In this document: one piece after another, positions 7,487 through 14,428 of the stretch
Numbering within the stretch: position 1 is the stretch's first letter
How the letters are laid out: each line of letters begins with the position of its first letter
Source of the DNA: Aquitalea sp.
Lineage (GTDB): Bacteria; Pseudomonadota; Gammaproteobacteria; Burkholderiales; Chromobacteriaceae
Length of the DNA stretch: 25,367 bases
Direction: 5' to 3'
NCBI GenBank assembly: GCA_019232735.1
Contig: JAFANL010000126.1
Coordinates: 1 to 25,367 of the forward strand
Made by a program: the position numbers and the translations under genes
Notes under the pieces: model-generated
The model's database searches: none
Told to the model about the DNA's origin: nothing
Seen by the model: only the letters and a program-made list of their open reading frames with translations

Positions 7487-8506
7487 ATGATTATCGTGAT
7501 GACCCGTCATGCGCGGGATGAGCAAATCCAGGCCGTGGTGGACAAGATCCGTGCCGCCGGCCTGAGCGAGCATGTCTCGCGTGGTACCGAGCGCACCATT
7601 ATCGGCGCGGTGGGGGATGAGCGGGTATTCAGCCCCGACTCCTTCGAACTGATGGCCGGGGTGGAGCGCGCCATGCGGGTGGTCAAGGATTACCGCATCG
7701 TGTCGCGGGATGTGCATCCGGCCGATAGCCTGGTACAGGTGCGCGGCCTGGCCTTCGGCGGGGAGGCCATTCCGGTCATCGCCGGGCCGGCTGCGGTGGA
7801 AACGCCGCAGCAAATGGCGGCGGCTGCCGAACTGGTTTCCCGGTTTGGCGGCAAGTTGTTGCGCGCTGGTGCGTTCAAGCCGCGCACCAGTCCCTATGCC
7901 TTCCAGGGTGTGGGTGTGGCCGGACTGGAATATCTGCAGCAAGAGGCCCGCAAGCATGGCCTGCCCATGGTGAGCGAGCTGCTGGACGTACGCATGCTGG
8001 ATACCTTTCTCGAATTCGATGTGGATGTGATCGAAATCGGGGCGCGCAATATGCAGAATGCCGGCCTGCTGAAGGAAGTGGGGCGCATCAATAAGCCGGT
8101 CATTCTCAAGCGTGGCCCGGCGGCCACGCTGACCGAGTGGCTGACTGCCGGCGAATACATTGCTGCCGGCGGTAACCACAACATCATTTTCTGCGAACGG
8201 GGTGTGCGCAGTTTCGAAACCAGCTATCGCAATATGCTGGATCTGTCGGCCATTCCGGTGCTGAAGCGGGAAACCCATTTGCCGGTGATTGTTGATCCCA
8301 GTCATGCAGGCGGCAAGGCGTGGATGGTGCCGGCGCTGGCTCGGGCAGCCATCGCCGCAGGGGCGGATGGCCTGATGCTGGATGTGCATCCCGATCCGGC
8401 CAATGCCTGGTGCGATGGCGATCAGGCGCTCAATCCTGATGAATTCGCGCAGTTGATGGCACAGCTGGCGGTGCTGGCCGAGGGGCTGGGGCGCAAGCTG
8501 GGCTGA
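7487..8506 (+). CDS. aroF: DAHP synthase, type I-beta (AroF-like), with altered metal ligands
   Basis: A 339-residue protein with the two-domain layout of type I-beta 3-deoxy-7-phosphoheptulonate synthase, which joins PEP and erythrose 4-phosphate in the first shikimate step. Residues 1-70 are the ferredoxin-like regulatory domain (MIIVMTRHARDEQIQAVV, SRGTERTIIGAVGD). The (beta/alpha)8 barrel carries AGAFKPRTSPYAFQG, IGARNMQN, ILKRG and IVDPSHAGGK. Two of the four family metal ligands differ. The usual Cys of GPCSVE is Ala102 (GPAAVE). The usual Glu of EVHP is Asp299 (LDVHP). His273 and Asp310 remain. The frame is otherwise intact. The ATG at 7487 matches the family start, with AGGA eight bases upstream; an in-frame ATG at 7427 would add 20 unrelated residues. 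Family membership is firm; normal activity is uncertain. Confidence 0.87.
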   Translation: MIIVMTRHARDEQIQAVVDKIRAAGLSEHVSRGTERTIIGAVGDERVFSPDSFELMAGVERAMRVVKDYRIVSRDVHPADSLVQVRGLAFGGEAIPVIAGPAAVETPQQMAAAAELVSRFGGKLLRAGAFKPRTSPYAFQGVGVAGLEYLQQEARKHGLPMVSELLDVRMLDTFLEFDVDVIEIGARNMQNAGLLKEVGRINKPVILKRGPAATLTEWLTAGEYIAAGGNHNIIFCERGVRSFETSYRNMLDLSAIPVLKRETHLPVIVDPSHAGGKAWMVPALARAAIAAGADGLMLDVHPDPANAWCDGDQALNPDEFAQLMAQLAVLAEGLGRKLG

Positions 8507-8530
8507 GCGTGGATTCAGCGAGTCTGCAAT

Positions 8531-8558
8531 AAAAAACCGGCAAATTGCCGGTTTTTTT
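8531..8558. terminator. Bidirectional terminator between convergent genes
   Basis: An 11-base-pair stem (8531-8541 with 8547-8557) with a five-base loop has an A run on the left and a T run on the right, so it can end transcription in both directions. It lies between the aroF-like gene (+) and the membrane-protein gene that ends at 8579 (-). Confidence 0.88.
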
Positions 8559-8578
8559 GTGCGTGCATGCTTTTCTGG

Positions 8579-9148
8579 TCAGGTCCAGCCCAGCAGATAG
8601 GGAGCCAGCCAGCCTCCCAGCAGCATGCTGCACAAGGGTGAAAGCACCATGCTGGCCAGCAGTAGTGACCATGACAAGGGCTGTTCGCGGCGAGCTTGCA
8701 GGCGGAAGGCAAACAGACGGTAAAGCAGGTAGCTGATTACCACCATGACTGGCGGCAGCATCACATAGGCTGCCATCGGTCGCCAATCCAGCAGGGGTGA
8801 AGTCAGCAGGGTGCCGATGCTCAGCATCAGTTGCGACACCAGTAGTGCGGTGATGTGTGGTGGCTCTTCGGGAAAGCTTAGTCCGCGGCGCGAGAGTCTG
8901 GCGCTGGCGGGCAGCCAGAGCAGGGCGGAACAGGCCAGCCAGGCATAGCAGTAGATGAAGGGTAGCCAGATCGGGCGCAGTACTTGATAGGGATCGCTCT
9001 GGCGGAACAGGGTGGCCAGCATGAAGTAGCCGGCGATGAAGGAGGCAATCGCCACCGGGCTGCGTCCGGCTATCTGCCGCCACAGGATGTGCAGGTAATA
9101 GGCAACCAGTAGCAGAATCAGCACCCAGCCGCCCAGTGTCGCCGTCAT
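8579..9148 (-). CDS. Hypothetical multi-pass membrane protein
   Basis: A 189-residue hydrophobic protein with about five or six predicted membrane helices. It begins LGGWVLILLLVAYYLHILW, and later segments are VAIASFIAGYFMLATLF, WLPFIYCYAWLACSALLWL, ITALLVSQLMLSIGTLL, MLPPVMVVISYLLYRLF and the C-terminal SLLLASMVLSPLCSMLLGGW. No family is recognised. Its ATG overlaps the stop of the DUF484 gene (ATGA on the - strand), so it is translated from the same message as dapF and the DUF484 protein. In many proteobacteria the gene after dapF-DUF484 is xerC; here this membrane protein takes that place. The bidirectional terminator lies just past its end. Confidence 0.75.
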   Translation of the reverse strand: MTATLGGWVLILLLVAYYLHILWRQIAGRSPVAIASFIAGYFMLATLFRQSDPYQVLRPIWLPFIYCYAWLACSALLWLPASARLSRRGLSFPEEPPHITALLVSQLMLSIGTLLTSPLLDWRPMAAYVMLPPVMVVISYLLYRLFAFRLQARREQPLSWSLLLASMVLSPLCSMLLGGWLAPYLLGWT

Positions 9149-9795
9149 GCCGGTCCCAGTACGCGCAGCAGGGCGGCCGAGATGATTTCACCCATCTGTG
9201 CCAGGTAGTGCGTATGCATGTCGAAGGTAAAGCGCTGGGCATCGTCACTGGCCAGTACCAGCAAGCCGAAGCTTGCGCCGCTGGCATCGTGCAGCGGAAT
9301 CTGGCTGAACGACTGCAGCACCGGCGTGGCCGGGAACCAGCCCAGCACCTCGTCGTTGACATAGGGGCCGCAATAGGGCGCAGACAGGTTGCGGGCCAGT
9401 GCCTGCACTTCGTGTCTGGCATTGAACAAGGGGGATGATTCTGCCGCCGGATGCCACAAGCGCAAGGCCATGCGCTCCAGAGCAAAATCCTGCTGGAAAC
9501 AGCTGGCCAGACTGTCGGCCACCTGTTGCAGGGTCAGGCTGCGTTGCAAGGCCAGCGCCAGGCGATGTGCGCTGTGAATGATCTGGTCATTGGCTTCGCC
9601 ATGACGGATGAGTTGATGCAGACGAGCTTCCAGCTGACGGTTGCGGTCTTTCAGTTCCAGCATCTGGCGATCAGCCAGCGAGACCACGACCCGGTCTTGC
9701 GGTGCGGCGGTGCTGCGCAGGCCGAAGTGCTCGGCATGGTGTTGCAGAAACTCAGGATGGCTTTCCAGATAAGCCAGGACCTCGTCGCTATGCAT
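9145..9795 (-). CDS. DUF484 family protein (GAF-like)
   Basis: A 216-residue DUF484 (YigA-type) protein. The N-terminus has the family motif VLAYLESHPEFLQHHAEHF. A helical stretch LADRQMLELKDRNRQLEARLHQLIRHGEAND (about 41-71) looks like a coiled coil leading into a GAF-like domain, with FGLLVLASDDAQRFTFDMHTHYLAQMGEIISAALLR at the end. No enzymatic function is established for the family; the genes usually sit between dapF and xerC. Here it follows dapF with a gap of 41 bases that holds a palindrome, and it overlaps the next gene by ATGA. The ribosome site AAAGGGA is about ten bases before the start. Confidence 0.86.
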   Translation of the reverse strand: MHSDEVLAYLESHPEFLQHHAEHFGLRSTAAPQDRVVVSLADRQMLELKDRNRQLEARLHQLIRHGEANDQIIHSAHRLALALQRSLTLQQVADSLASCFQQDFALERMALRLWHPAAESSPLFNARHEVQALARNLSAPYCGPYVNDEVLGWFPATPVLQSFSQIPLHDASGASFGLLVLASDDAQRFTFDMHTHYLAQMGEIISAALLRVLGPA

Positions 9796-9815
9796 CGATC
9801 ACATCCCTTTCATGG

Positions 9816-9830
9816 TTGGCACAGTGCCAA
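9816..9830. repeat. 15-base palindrome between dapF and the DUF484 gene
   Basis: TTGGCAC and GTGCCAA are exact inverted copies around a single central A. The site lies 21 bases before the DUF484 start and seven bases after the dapF stop codon. It could be a protein-binding palindrome or a short RNA stem in the message. Neither role is shown. Confidence 0.45.
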
Positions 9831-9836
9831 TGTGTT

Positions 9837-10667
9837 TCAGACTTCAATATCACCCTGGAATACAGTGATCGCCGGCCCGGTCATGCGCACGCTCTGGCCT
9901 TCGCCATGCCATTCGATCTGCAGGTCACCGCCGCGGGTGTGCACGGTAACCTTGGCATCCAGCAGGCCACGGCGTATGCCTGCCACCACGGCAGCACAGG
10001 CGCCAGTGCCACAGGCCAGGGTTTCACCGGCACCGCGTTCGAAGACACGCAGGCGGATTTCATGACGGGAAACAATCTGCATGAAGCCGGCATTGACCTT
10101 TTCCGGGAAGCGGTGATGGGTTTCGATCAATGCGCCCAGTTCCTTCACCGGCGCGCTATCGACACTATCGACCACCTGTACTGCGTGAGGGTTCCCCATC
10201 GACACCACGCTGATGTCGCAACTGTAGGCGGCGATGTCCAGCGGGTAGGTGATGGCTTCACCTTCGGCGACAAAAGGAATTTCCACCGGGCGGAAGCGCG
10301 GCACGCCCATGTCGACCACGGCCTGGTTCTGTCCCAGGTATTCCGGGATGATCACCCCCTTGGCGGTTTCTACCCGGATGGCCTTCTTGTTGGTCAGTTT
10401 CTGGTCGCAGACAAACTTGGCAAAACAGCGCGCGCCATTGCCACATTGCTCTACTTCGCTGCCGTCGTTGTTGAAAATGCGATAGCGGAAATCGTTGTTT
10501 TCTGCCTGGGGGGATTCCACCAGCAGGAGCTGGTCGAAACCAATGCCGAAGTGGCGGTCGCCGAGCTGGCGGATTCTGTCGGTATCCAGTGAGACGGTCT
10601 GTCTGACGCCGTCTATCACCATGAAATCATTACCCAGGCCATGCATCTTGCTGAATTTGAGTCGCAT
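9837..10667 (-). CDS. dapF: Diaminopimelate epimerase
   Basis: DapF interconverts LL- and meso-diaminopimelate, the last step before lysine and a supply of cross-linking residue for peptidoglycan. It is PLP-independent and uses two cysteines. Both are present: Cys75 in EQCGNGARC and Cys219 in GETLACGTGAC. The 276-residue product starts with the family N-terminus MRLKFSKMHGLGNDFMVIDG. The ATG at 10667 is chosen over an in-frame TTG at 10697 because of this N-terminus, and because the candidate promoter places the transcript start near 10700. The ribosome site before the ATG is weak. It is the first gene of a leftward operon with the DUF484 and membrane-protein genes. Confidence 0.96.
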   Translation of the reverse strand: MRLKFSKMHGLGNDFMVIDGVRQTVSLDTDRIRQLGDRHFGIGFDQLLLVESPQAENNDFRYRIFNNDGSEVEQCGNGARCFAKFVCDQKLTNKKAIRVETAKGVIIPEYLGQNQAVVDMGVPRFRPVEIPFVAEGEAITYPLDIAAYSCDISVVSMGNPHAVQVVDSVDSAPVKELGALIETHHRFPEKVNAGFMQIVSRHEIRLRVFERGAGETLACGTGACAAVVAGIRRGLLDAKVTVHTRGGDLQIEWHGEGQSVRMTGPAITVFQGDIEV

Positions 10668-10706
10668 CGGAAAAAGTCCGGTCTCAGGGTTGGCCAAATG
10701 CCTTCC

Positions 10707-10734
10707 ATCATAACTGATATGCCATGCCTGTCCA
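10707..10734 (-). promoter_or_regulatory. Candidate sigma-70 promoter of dapF
   Basis: On the - strand a -35 box TGGACA (10729-10734, five of six) and a -10 box TATGAT (10707-10712, five of six) are separated by 16 bases. Transcription would start near 10700, giving a leader of about 33 bases before the dapF ATG. Confidence 0.55.
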
Positions 10735-10752
10735 GCTTTCAGGGGTATTACA

Positions 10753-10781
10753 TTGACACCTTACTAACCAGTAAGTAAAGT
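10753..10781 (+). promoter_or_regulatory. tetR promoter with palindromic operator in the spacer
   Basis: A perfect -35 box TTGACA (10753-10758) and a -10-like TAAAGT (10776-10781, four of six) are exactly 17 bases apart. Nearly all of the spacer is a palindrome: CTTACT (10760-10765), four bases, AGTAAG (10770-10775). This is a typical TetR-family operator placement and implies autorepression of the regulator operon. The inferred +1 lies at or next to the start codon at 10788. Confidence 0.62.
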
Positions 10782-10787
10782 TTCCGC

Positions 10788-11378
10788 ATGAAACCCGCCA
10801 CCGACATGAAAAATGATACCAGCAAGCGCATTCTCGACATCGCCGAGGAGCTGTTGCTGACGCGTGGCTTCAACGCTTTCAGCTACCAGCACATCAGCTC
10901 GGCGCTGGGCGTACGTAATGCAGCCATCCATTATCACTATCCGAAAAAGACCGATCTGGGCGTTGCGCTGATCCAGCGTTATCGCCGGCGTTTCCAGCGT
11001 TTTGTCGAGGCGCAGGGGGGCTTGACGCCTGCACAGCAGCTGGAACGCTATTTCACCCTGACCGATGCCTATTTCGAGCACGATCAGCAAATCTGCCCCA
11101 GCGGCATCCTCACCACGGAATATCAGACGCTGCCAGAAGAAATGCAGCAACAGGCCAATGCCTTTGTCGACGAAATGCGCGACTGGGCGGTGCGCATCGC
11201 GGCCTGTGGGCGCGAGGATGGCAGCATGCGCTATGCCGGCACGCCGCAGGCCATGGGGGTGTTGATGCTGGCCGCCCTGCAAGGGGGCTTGCAGCTGGCG
11301 CGGACCGATCAAACCGTATTGCTGACCCTGAAAGAGCAAATCCGGGCCTTGCTGGGCCTGACTTCACCACTTCCATGA
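10788..11378 (+). CDS. TetR/AcrR family transcriptional regulator
   Basis: A 196-residue repressor-type protein. Residues about 12-58 form the TetR helix-turn-helix domain, with ILDIAEELLLTRGFNAFSYQHISSALGVRNAAIHYHYPKKTDLGVALI. The remainder is the variable ligand-binding and dimerisation domain. It is followed at once by a hotdog protein and a dienoyl-CoA isomerase in the same direction, so its ligand is plausibly an acyl-CoA or fatty acid, as for several TetR regulators of beta-oxidation. That is inference from context. Two in-frame starts are possible, ATG 10788 and ATG 10806. Neither has a clear ribosome site, and the promoter position fits a leaderless message starting at 10788. The operator in the promoter suggests autoregulation. 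Confidence 0.9.
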   Translation: MKPATDMKNDTSKRILDIAEELLLTRGFNAFSYQHISSALGVRNAAIHYHYPKKTDLGVALIQRYRRRFQRFVEAQGGLTPAQQLERYFTLTDAYFEHDQQICPSGILTTEYQTLPEEMQQQANAFVDEMRDWAVRIAACGREDGSMRYAGTPQAMGVLMLAALQGGLQLARTDQTVLLTLKEQIRALLGLTSPLP

Positions 11379-11403
11379 CAATACCAAAAGAGGGCTAACA
11401 CGC

Positions 11404-11904
11404 ATGGATTATCAAAAAAACAGCATGAGCCGCATTGCGGACAAGGTGGGACGCTTGCCCGTGGGCATGCGCAGCGGGGTACTTTCGCTGCTGTTTGGCC
11501 GACTGGTGCCTTTTCTGTCCACGGCCGGCCTGCGCTTCGAGCAGGTCGACCATACCCGGTTGACGGTATCGATCCGCAATCGGCGCAAGGTGCAGAATCA
11601 TATCAAGGGGGTGCACGCGGCTGCCATGGCGCTGCTGGCCGAGACGGCCAGTGGCTTCGTGGTGGGTATGAACGTGCCGGATGACAAGCTGATGCTGCTC
11701 AAGTCGATGAAGGTGAATTACACCAAGCGCTCGCAGGGTGATATGCGGGCGGTTGCCACGCTGAGTGATGCGCAGATTCGCGAGATGTACACGATTGACA
11801 AGGGGGAGACCCTGGTCGAGGTCAGCGTGACCGATGAGTCCGGCGAATCGCCCATCCAGTGCGAGATGGTGTGGGCCTGGATTCCCAAGAAGCGTCCGCA
11901 ATAA
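11404..11904 (+). CDS. DUF4442 / hotdog-fold thioesterase-like protein
   Basis: A 166-residue protein of the DUF4442 hotdog group, related to the YiiD C-terminal domain. The central part reads VQNHIKGVHAAAMALLAETASGFVVGMNVPD, in the position of the hotdog helix, and is followed by LLKSMKVNYTKRSQGDMRAVATL, a strand pair typical of the fold. Such proteins are thought to handle acyl-CoA thioesters, but members are little studied. An AGAGGG ribosome site precedes the ATG. It lies 25 bases after the tetR gene and 11 bases before the dienoyl-CoA isomerase gene, so the three probably share a transcript and a role in acyl-CoA metabolism. Confidence 0.83.
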   Translation: MDYQKNSMSRIADKVGRLPVGMRSGVLSLLFGRLVPFLSTAGLRFEQVDHTRLTVSIRNRRKVQNHIKGVHAAAMALLAETASGFVVGMNVPDDKLMLLKSMKVNYTKRSQGDMRAVATLSDAQIREMYTIDKGETLVEVSVTDESGESPIQCEMVWAWIPKKRPQ

Positions 11905-11915
11905 GGAACTGAACC

Positions 11916-12728
11916 ATGCAATGGCAGACATTTGATGTTGAGTTGCAGGGCAAGGTGGCGCTGGTGCGCTTTAATCGTGCGGATAAGGCCAATGCGCTGA
12001 ACCAGACCATGTGGCAGGAGTTGCAATCGGTGATGGAGTGGGCCGATGCAGAGCCTACCGTACGTGCCGTGGTGCTGGCCGGCCAGGGGCGGCATTTCTG
12101 CTCGGGTATCGACTTGTCCATGCTGATGGGGATTCAAGGGGCGATTGCCGACGAATGTGAAGGACGCCAGCGCGAAAAACTGCGCCGGCTGATCCTGCAG
12201 TTGCAGGACAATGTCTCCAGTCTGGAACGCTGCCGTAAGCCGGTAGTGGCGGCGATTCATGGGGCTTGTCTGGGCGGCGGGCTGGATATTGCATTGGCGG
12301 CTGATTTCCGTTTTGCTGCTGCCGATGCGGTATTTGGTGTGCGAGAGGTGGATATCGGCATGGTGGCGGACGTGGGGACGCTGCAGCGTCTGCCTGGAGT
12401 GGTGGGACAGGGTATGGCGCGGGAAATGGCGCTGACTGGGCGCGATGTCGGTGCCGAGGAGGCATTGGCCATCCGTCTGGTCAATCGCATACTGCCGGAT
12501 GCCGACAGTGTGCTGGCTGCTGCGCTGGAAACTGCCCAGTTGATGGCGGGCAAATCACCGCTGGCGGTACGTGGCAGCAAGGAGATGCTGAACTATGGCC
12601 GCGACCATAGTGTGGCAGACAGCCTGAACCAGGTTGCTACCTGGAACGCAGCCATGCTGTTGTCAGAAGATATCCAGAAGGCCGGTATGGCGGTAATGAC
12701 AAAGCAGCTTGCCGTGTTTCGCGACTGA
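11916..12728 (+). CDS. Crotonase family, probable delta(3,5)-delta(2,4)-dienoyl-CoA isomerase
   Basis: A 270-residue crotonase-fold enzyme. The oxyanion-hole segments are HFCSGIDLSML and HGACLGGGLDIALAADFRF. The stretch VREVDIGMVADVGTLQRLPGVVG closely follows the mitochondrial dienoyl-CoA isomerase ECH1. The three acidic residues known from rat ECH1 (Asp176, Glu196, Asp204) have counterparts with identical spacing: Asp124, Glu144 and Asp152. The C-terminal RDHSVADSLNQVATWNAAML also matches that family. The reaction shifts 3,5-dienoyl-CoA to 2,4-dienoyl-CoA during beta-oxidation of unsaturated fatty acids with odd-numbered double bonds. A general enoyl-CoA hydratase is the alternative but is less likely given the third acid. 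An AAGGAA ribosome site precedes the start. It is the last gene of the tetR operon. Confidence 0.87.
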   Translation: MQWQTFDVELQGKVALVRFNRADKANALNQTMWQELQSVMEWADAEPTVRAVVLAGQGRHFCSGIDLSMLMGIQGAIADECEGRQREKLRRLILQLQDNVSSLERCRKPVVAAIHGACLGGGLDIALAADFRFAAADAVFGVREVDIGMVADVGTLQRLPGVVGQGMAREMALTGRDVGAEEALAIRLVNRILPDADSVLAAALETAQLMAGKSPLAVRGSKEMLNYGRDHSVADSLNQVATWNAAMLLSEDIQKAGMAVMTKQLAVFRD

Positions 12729-12748
12729 GTAGGCTCGTCTTCGATGAA

Positions 12749-12780
12749 GCCACCTGTAACCTGCTGCAGGTGGTTCTTCT
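12749..12780 (+). terminator. Probable terminator of the tetR operon
   Basis: CCACCTG (12750-12756) pairs with CAGGTGG (12767-12773) and is followed by TTCTTCT. It lies between the convergent isomerase and gntR genes. The T-tract is imperfect. Confidence 0.55.
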
Positions 12781-12787
12781 GAATATA

Positions 12788-13501
12788 TTAATTCTGCGGC
12801 GCAGTGCCACTGCGGAATGCAGCGTCCTGCAAGGCTTGCGTCGCAGATGCAAAATGGCGGGCGACTGCCAGCTTGGCAGCAGCGGGATCGCGGTCGCATA
12901 TCGCATCGACAATATGTTGATGCAATTGAATGATTGACTCGTAGCCAGGACTTGCATCGCGAGCATCCAGTCCAGCAGAAATCGAGTTGGCCAGAGGCGT
13001 GCGCAGTGCCTCAATCATCAATGAATAGAGCGGGTTGCCGGATGCCTTGGCAATTTGCAGGTGAAACAAACTGTCCTGAATAATGAATTGTTCATGATCA
13101 CCAAACACATGACGCAGCATTTTCATCTGCTGTCTCAAGGTGAAGAAATCCTCTGCTGAACCGCACTGCGCTGCCTGTTCGGCACACCCCATCTCCAATG
13201 CACAGCGAACATCAAGAATTTGCTGCGCCGATATCTGCTGTGTCGCCATGGCATTACGGAAAATCGTTTCCATGGCAGCTGGTTTGCATGTATCGACCCG
13301 TGGTCGTTTTCCGCTGCTGATCTCCAGAATCCCAAGAGTAGAAAGAGATCGAAATGCCTCGCGAATCACCCCACGACTGACGCCCAAGGTATCGATTAAC
13401 TGCATTTCGCTGGGAACTTCCATTCCTGGAATAAGCTGGCGCTTGTCAATGAAGTTTAGCAGGTAGTTGCAAACCTGTGCCGATAATGTTGTCTTTTCCA
13501 T
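12788..13501 (-). CDS. GntR family regulator, FadR/FCD subgroup
   Basis: A 237-residue regulator. Residues about 5-70 are a GntR winged helix, with LIPGMEVPSEMQLIDTLGVSRGVIREAFRSLSTLGILEISSG. Residues about 90-225 are an all-helical FCD ligand domain; the conserved DSLFHLQIAKASGNPLY and LHQHIVDAICDRDPAAAKLAVARHF supply likely metal-binding Asp and His residues. This subgroup includes UxuR, ExuR, LldR and FadR, which sense sugar acids, organic acids or acyl-CoA. It is transcribed away from an RraA-like aldolase, an MFS transporter and a uxuA-like gene, so it most likely represses that cassette in response to a sugar acid. Like the cassette, its upstream DNA is A+T rich. Confidence 0.9.
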   Translation of the reverse strand: MEKTTLSAQVCNYLLNFIDKRQLIPGMEVPSEMQLIDTLGVSRGVIREAFRSLSTLGILEISSGKRPRVDTCKPAAMETIFRNAMATQQISAQQILDVRCALEMGCAEQAAQCGSAEDFFTLRQQMKMLRHVFGDHEQFIIQDSLFHLQIAKASGNPLYSLMIEALRTPLANSISAGLDARDASPGYESIIQLHQHIVDAICDRDPAAAKLAVARHFASATQALQDAAFRSGTAPQN

Positions 13502-13706
13502 TTATCAGAAGCTGGTCCTAAATTTTACGCAATATTAATTTTTGGTAAATTTTCATTTTATTCATATTCTATTTGATTAAAAAACTGACAAAGTGTCCAG
13601 CTTTGCTTAGCCGCTCTCCTTGCTGATCTGTCCTATAAGCCAATTGCACCATTTCCCCATGGCGCTAACCTGTCTTACAGGCAGACATGATAAAGAAAGG
13701 GCACTG
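13502..13706. promoter_or_regulatory. A+T-rich divergent control region (gntR / RraA operon)
   Basis: This 205-base gap is A+T rich, especially 13518-13585. A promoter for the rightward genes can be proposed: TTGGTA (13542-13547), 17 bases, TATTCT (13565-13570), four matches in each box. An inverted repeat with nine-base arms and one mismatch (13520-13528 and 13545-13553) overlaps the -35 box. TTGGTA also equals one half of the UxuR/ExuR operator core known from enterobacteria. The second half-site is not seen, so the operator call is tentative. Nothing else recognisable lies in the gap. Confidence 0.42.
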
Positions 13707-14396
13707 ATGGACTGGTTTACTGATATGGAATTATTTTCCCTGATGAAGCAGGAGTTATTCCCTGCTGTTGTCGGGGATGTTCTGGATGAGATGGGGTATC
13801 GACATCAATTTCTTAGCCAGTCTCTCCGGCCGCTGCATCCGGATATGGTTATTGTCGGTCGTGCGATGCCGGTGCTGGAAGCGGATTATCCGGCCACCAT
13901 GACGATGGGGTCGCATGGCCCGCTCTCCGGCAAGGATTTCGGCCTGATGTTTGAGGCATTGGATGGTCTTAAGGCCGGAGAGGTATATATCGCTGCTGGC
14001 GCTTCACCCAAGTATGCCTTATGGGGTGGCTTGATGACTTCTCGCGCAAAGCACTTGAAGGCAGCCGGCGCTATTCTGAATGGTTACTGCCGTGATACGC
14101 GAGAAATATTATCCATGGATTTTCCTGTTTTCTCTTATGGCTCATATGCACAAGATCAAAAAGTACGGGGAAAGGTGCTGGACTATCGTGTCTCAATTGA
14201 AGTTGATCATGTTGTTATTCATCCGGGAGACTTGATATTTTCTGATCGTGATGGCGTATTGCTTATCCCGAAATCCATTGAGCGTGATGTCATTCATTTG
14301 GCTCTGGAAAAGGCTCGCACTGAAAATCGTGTGCGCAATGCAATTGATCAAGGCATGGCTACCGTTGAAGCATATCAGTGCTTTGGTGTGATGTAG
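13707..14396 (+). CDS. RraA-like aldolase/decarboxylase family protein
   Basis: A 229-residue protein of the RraA-like fold, which includes 4-hydroxy-4-methyl-2-oxoglutarate/4-carboxy-4-hydroxy-2-oxoadipate aldolases, oxaloacetate decarboxylases and the RNase E inhibitor RraA. The N-terminal part has AVVGDVLDEMGYRHQFLSQSLRPLHPDMVIVGRAMPVL. The active-site region ALWGGLMTSRAKHLKAAGAILNGYCRDTREI contains the Arg129-Asp130 pair that binds substrate and divalent metal in the aldolases. Their presence favours an enzyme over the RNase-binding RraA. It probably cleaves or decarboxylates a 2-oxo acid derived from the sugar acid handled by the downstream genes; the exact substrate is unknown. The ATG at 13707 follows GAAAGGG; the longer frame from 13620 is not family-like. 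Confidence 0.84.
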   Translation: MDWFTDMELFSLMKQELFPAVVGDVLDEMGYRHQFLSQSLRPLHPDMVIVGRAMPVLEADYPATMTMGSHGPLSGKDFGLMFEALDGLKAGEVYIAAGASPKYALWGGLMTSRAKHLKAAGAILNGYCRDTREILSMDFPVFSYGSYAQDQKVRGKVLDYRVSIEVDHVVIHPGDLIFSDRDGVLLIPKSIERDVIHLALEKARTENRVRNAIDQGMATVEAYQCFGVM

Positions 14397-14428
14397 AGCC
14401 GTGTAGCAAGAACTCCAATGGAGCAGTC

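Noticed and set aside
10668..10697. TTG start for dapF at 10697
   Set aside because: It would begin almost at the predicted transcript start and adds ten residues before the conserved MRLKFSKMHGLGNDF.
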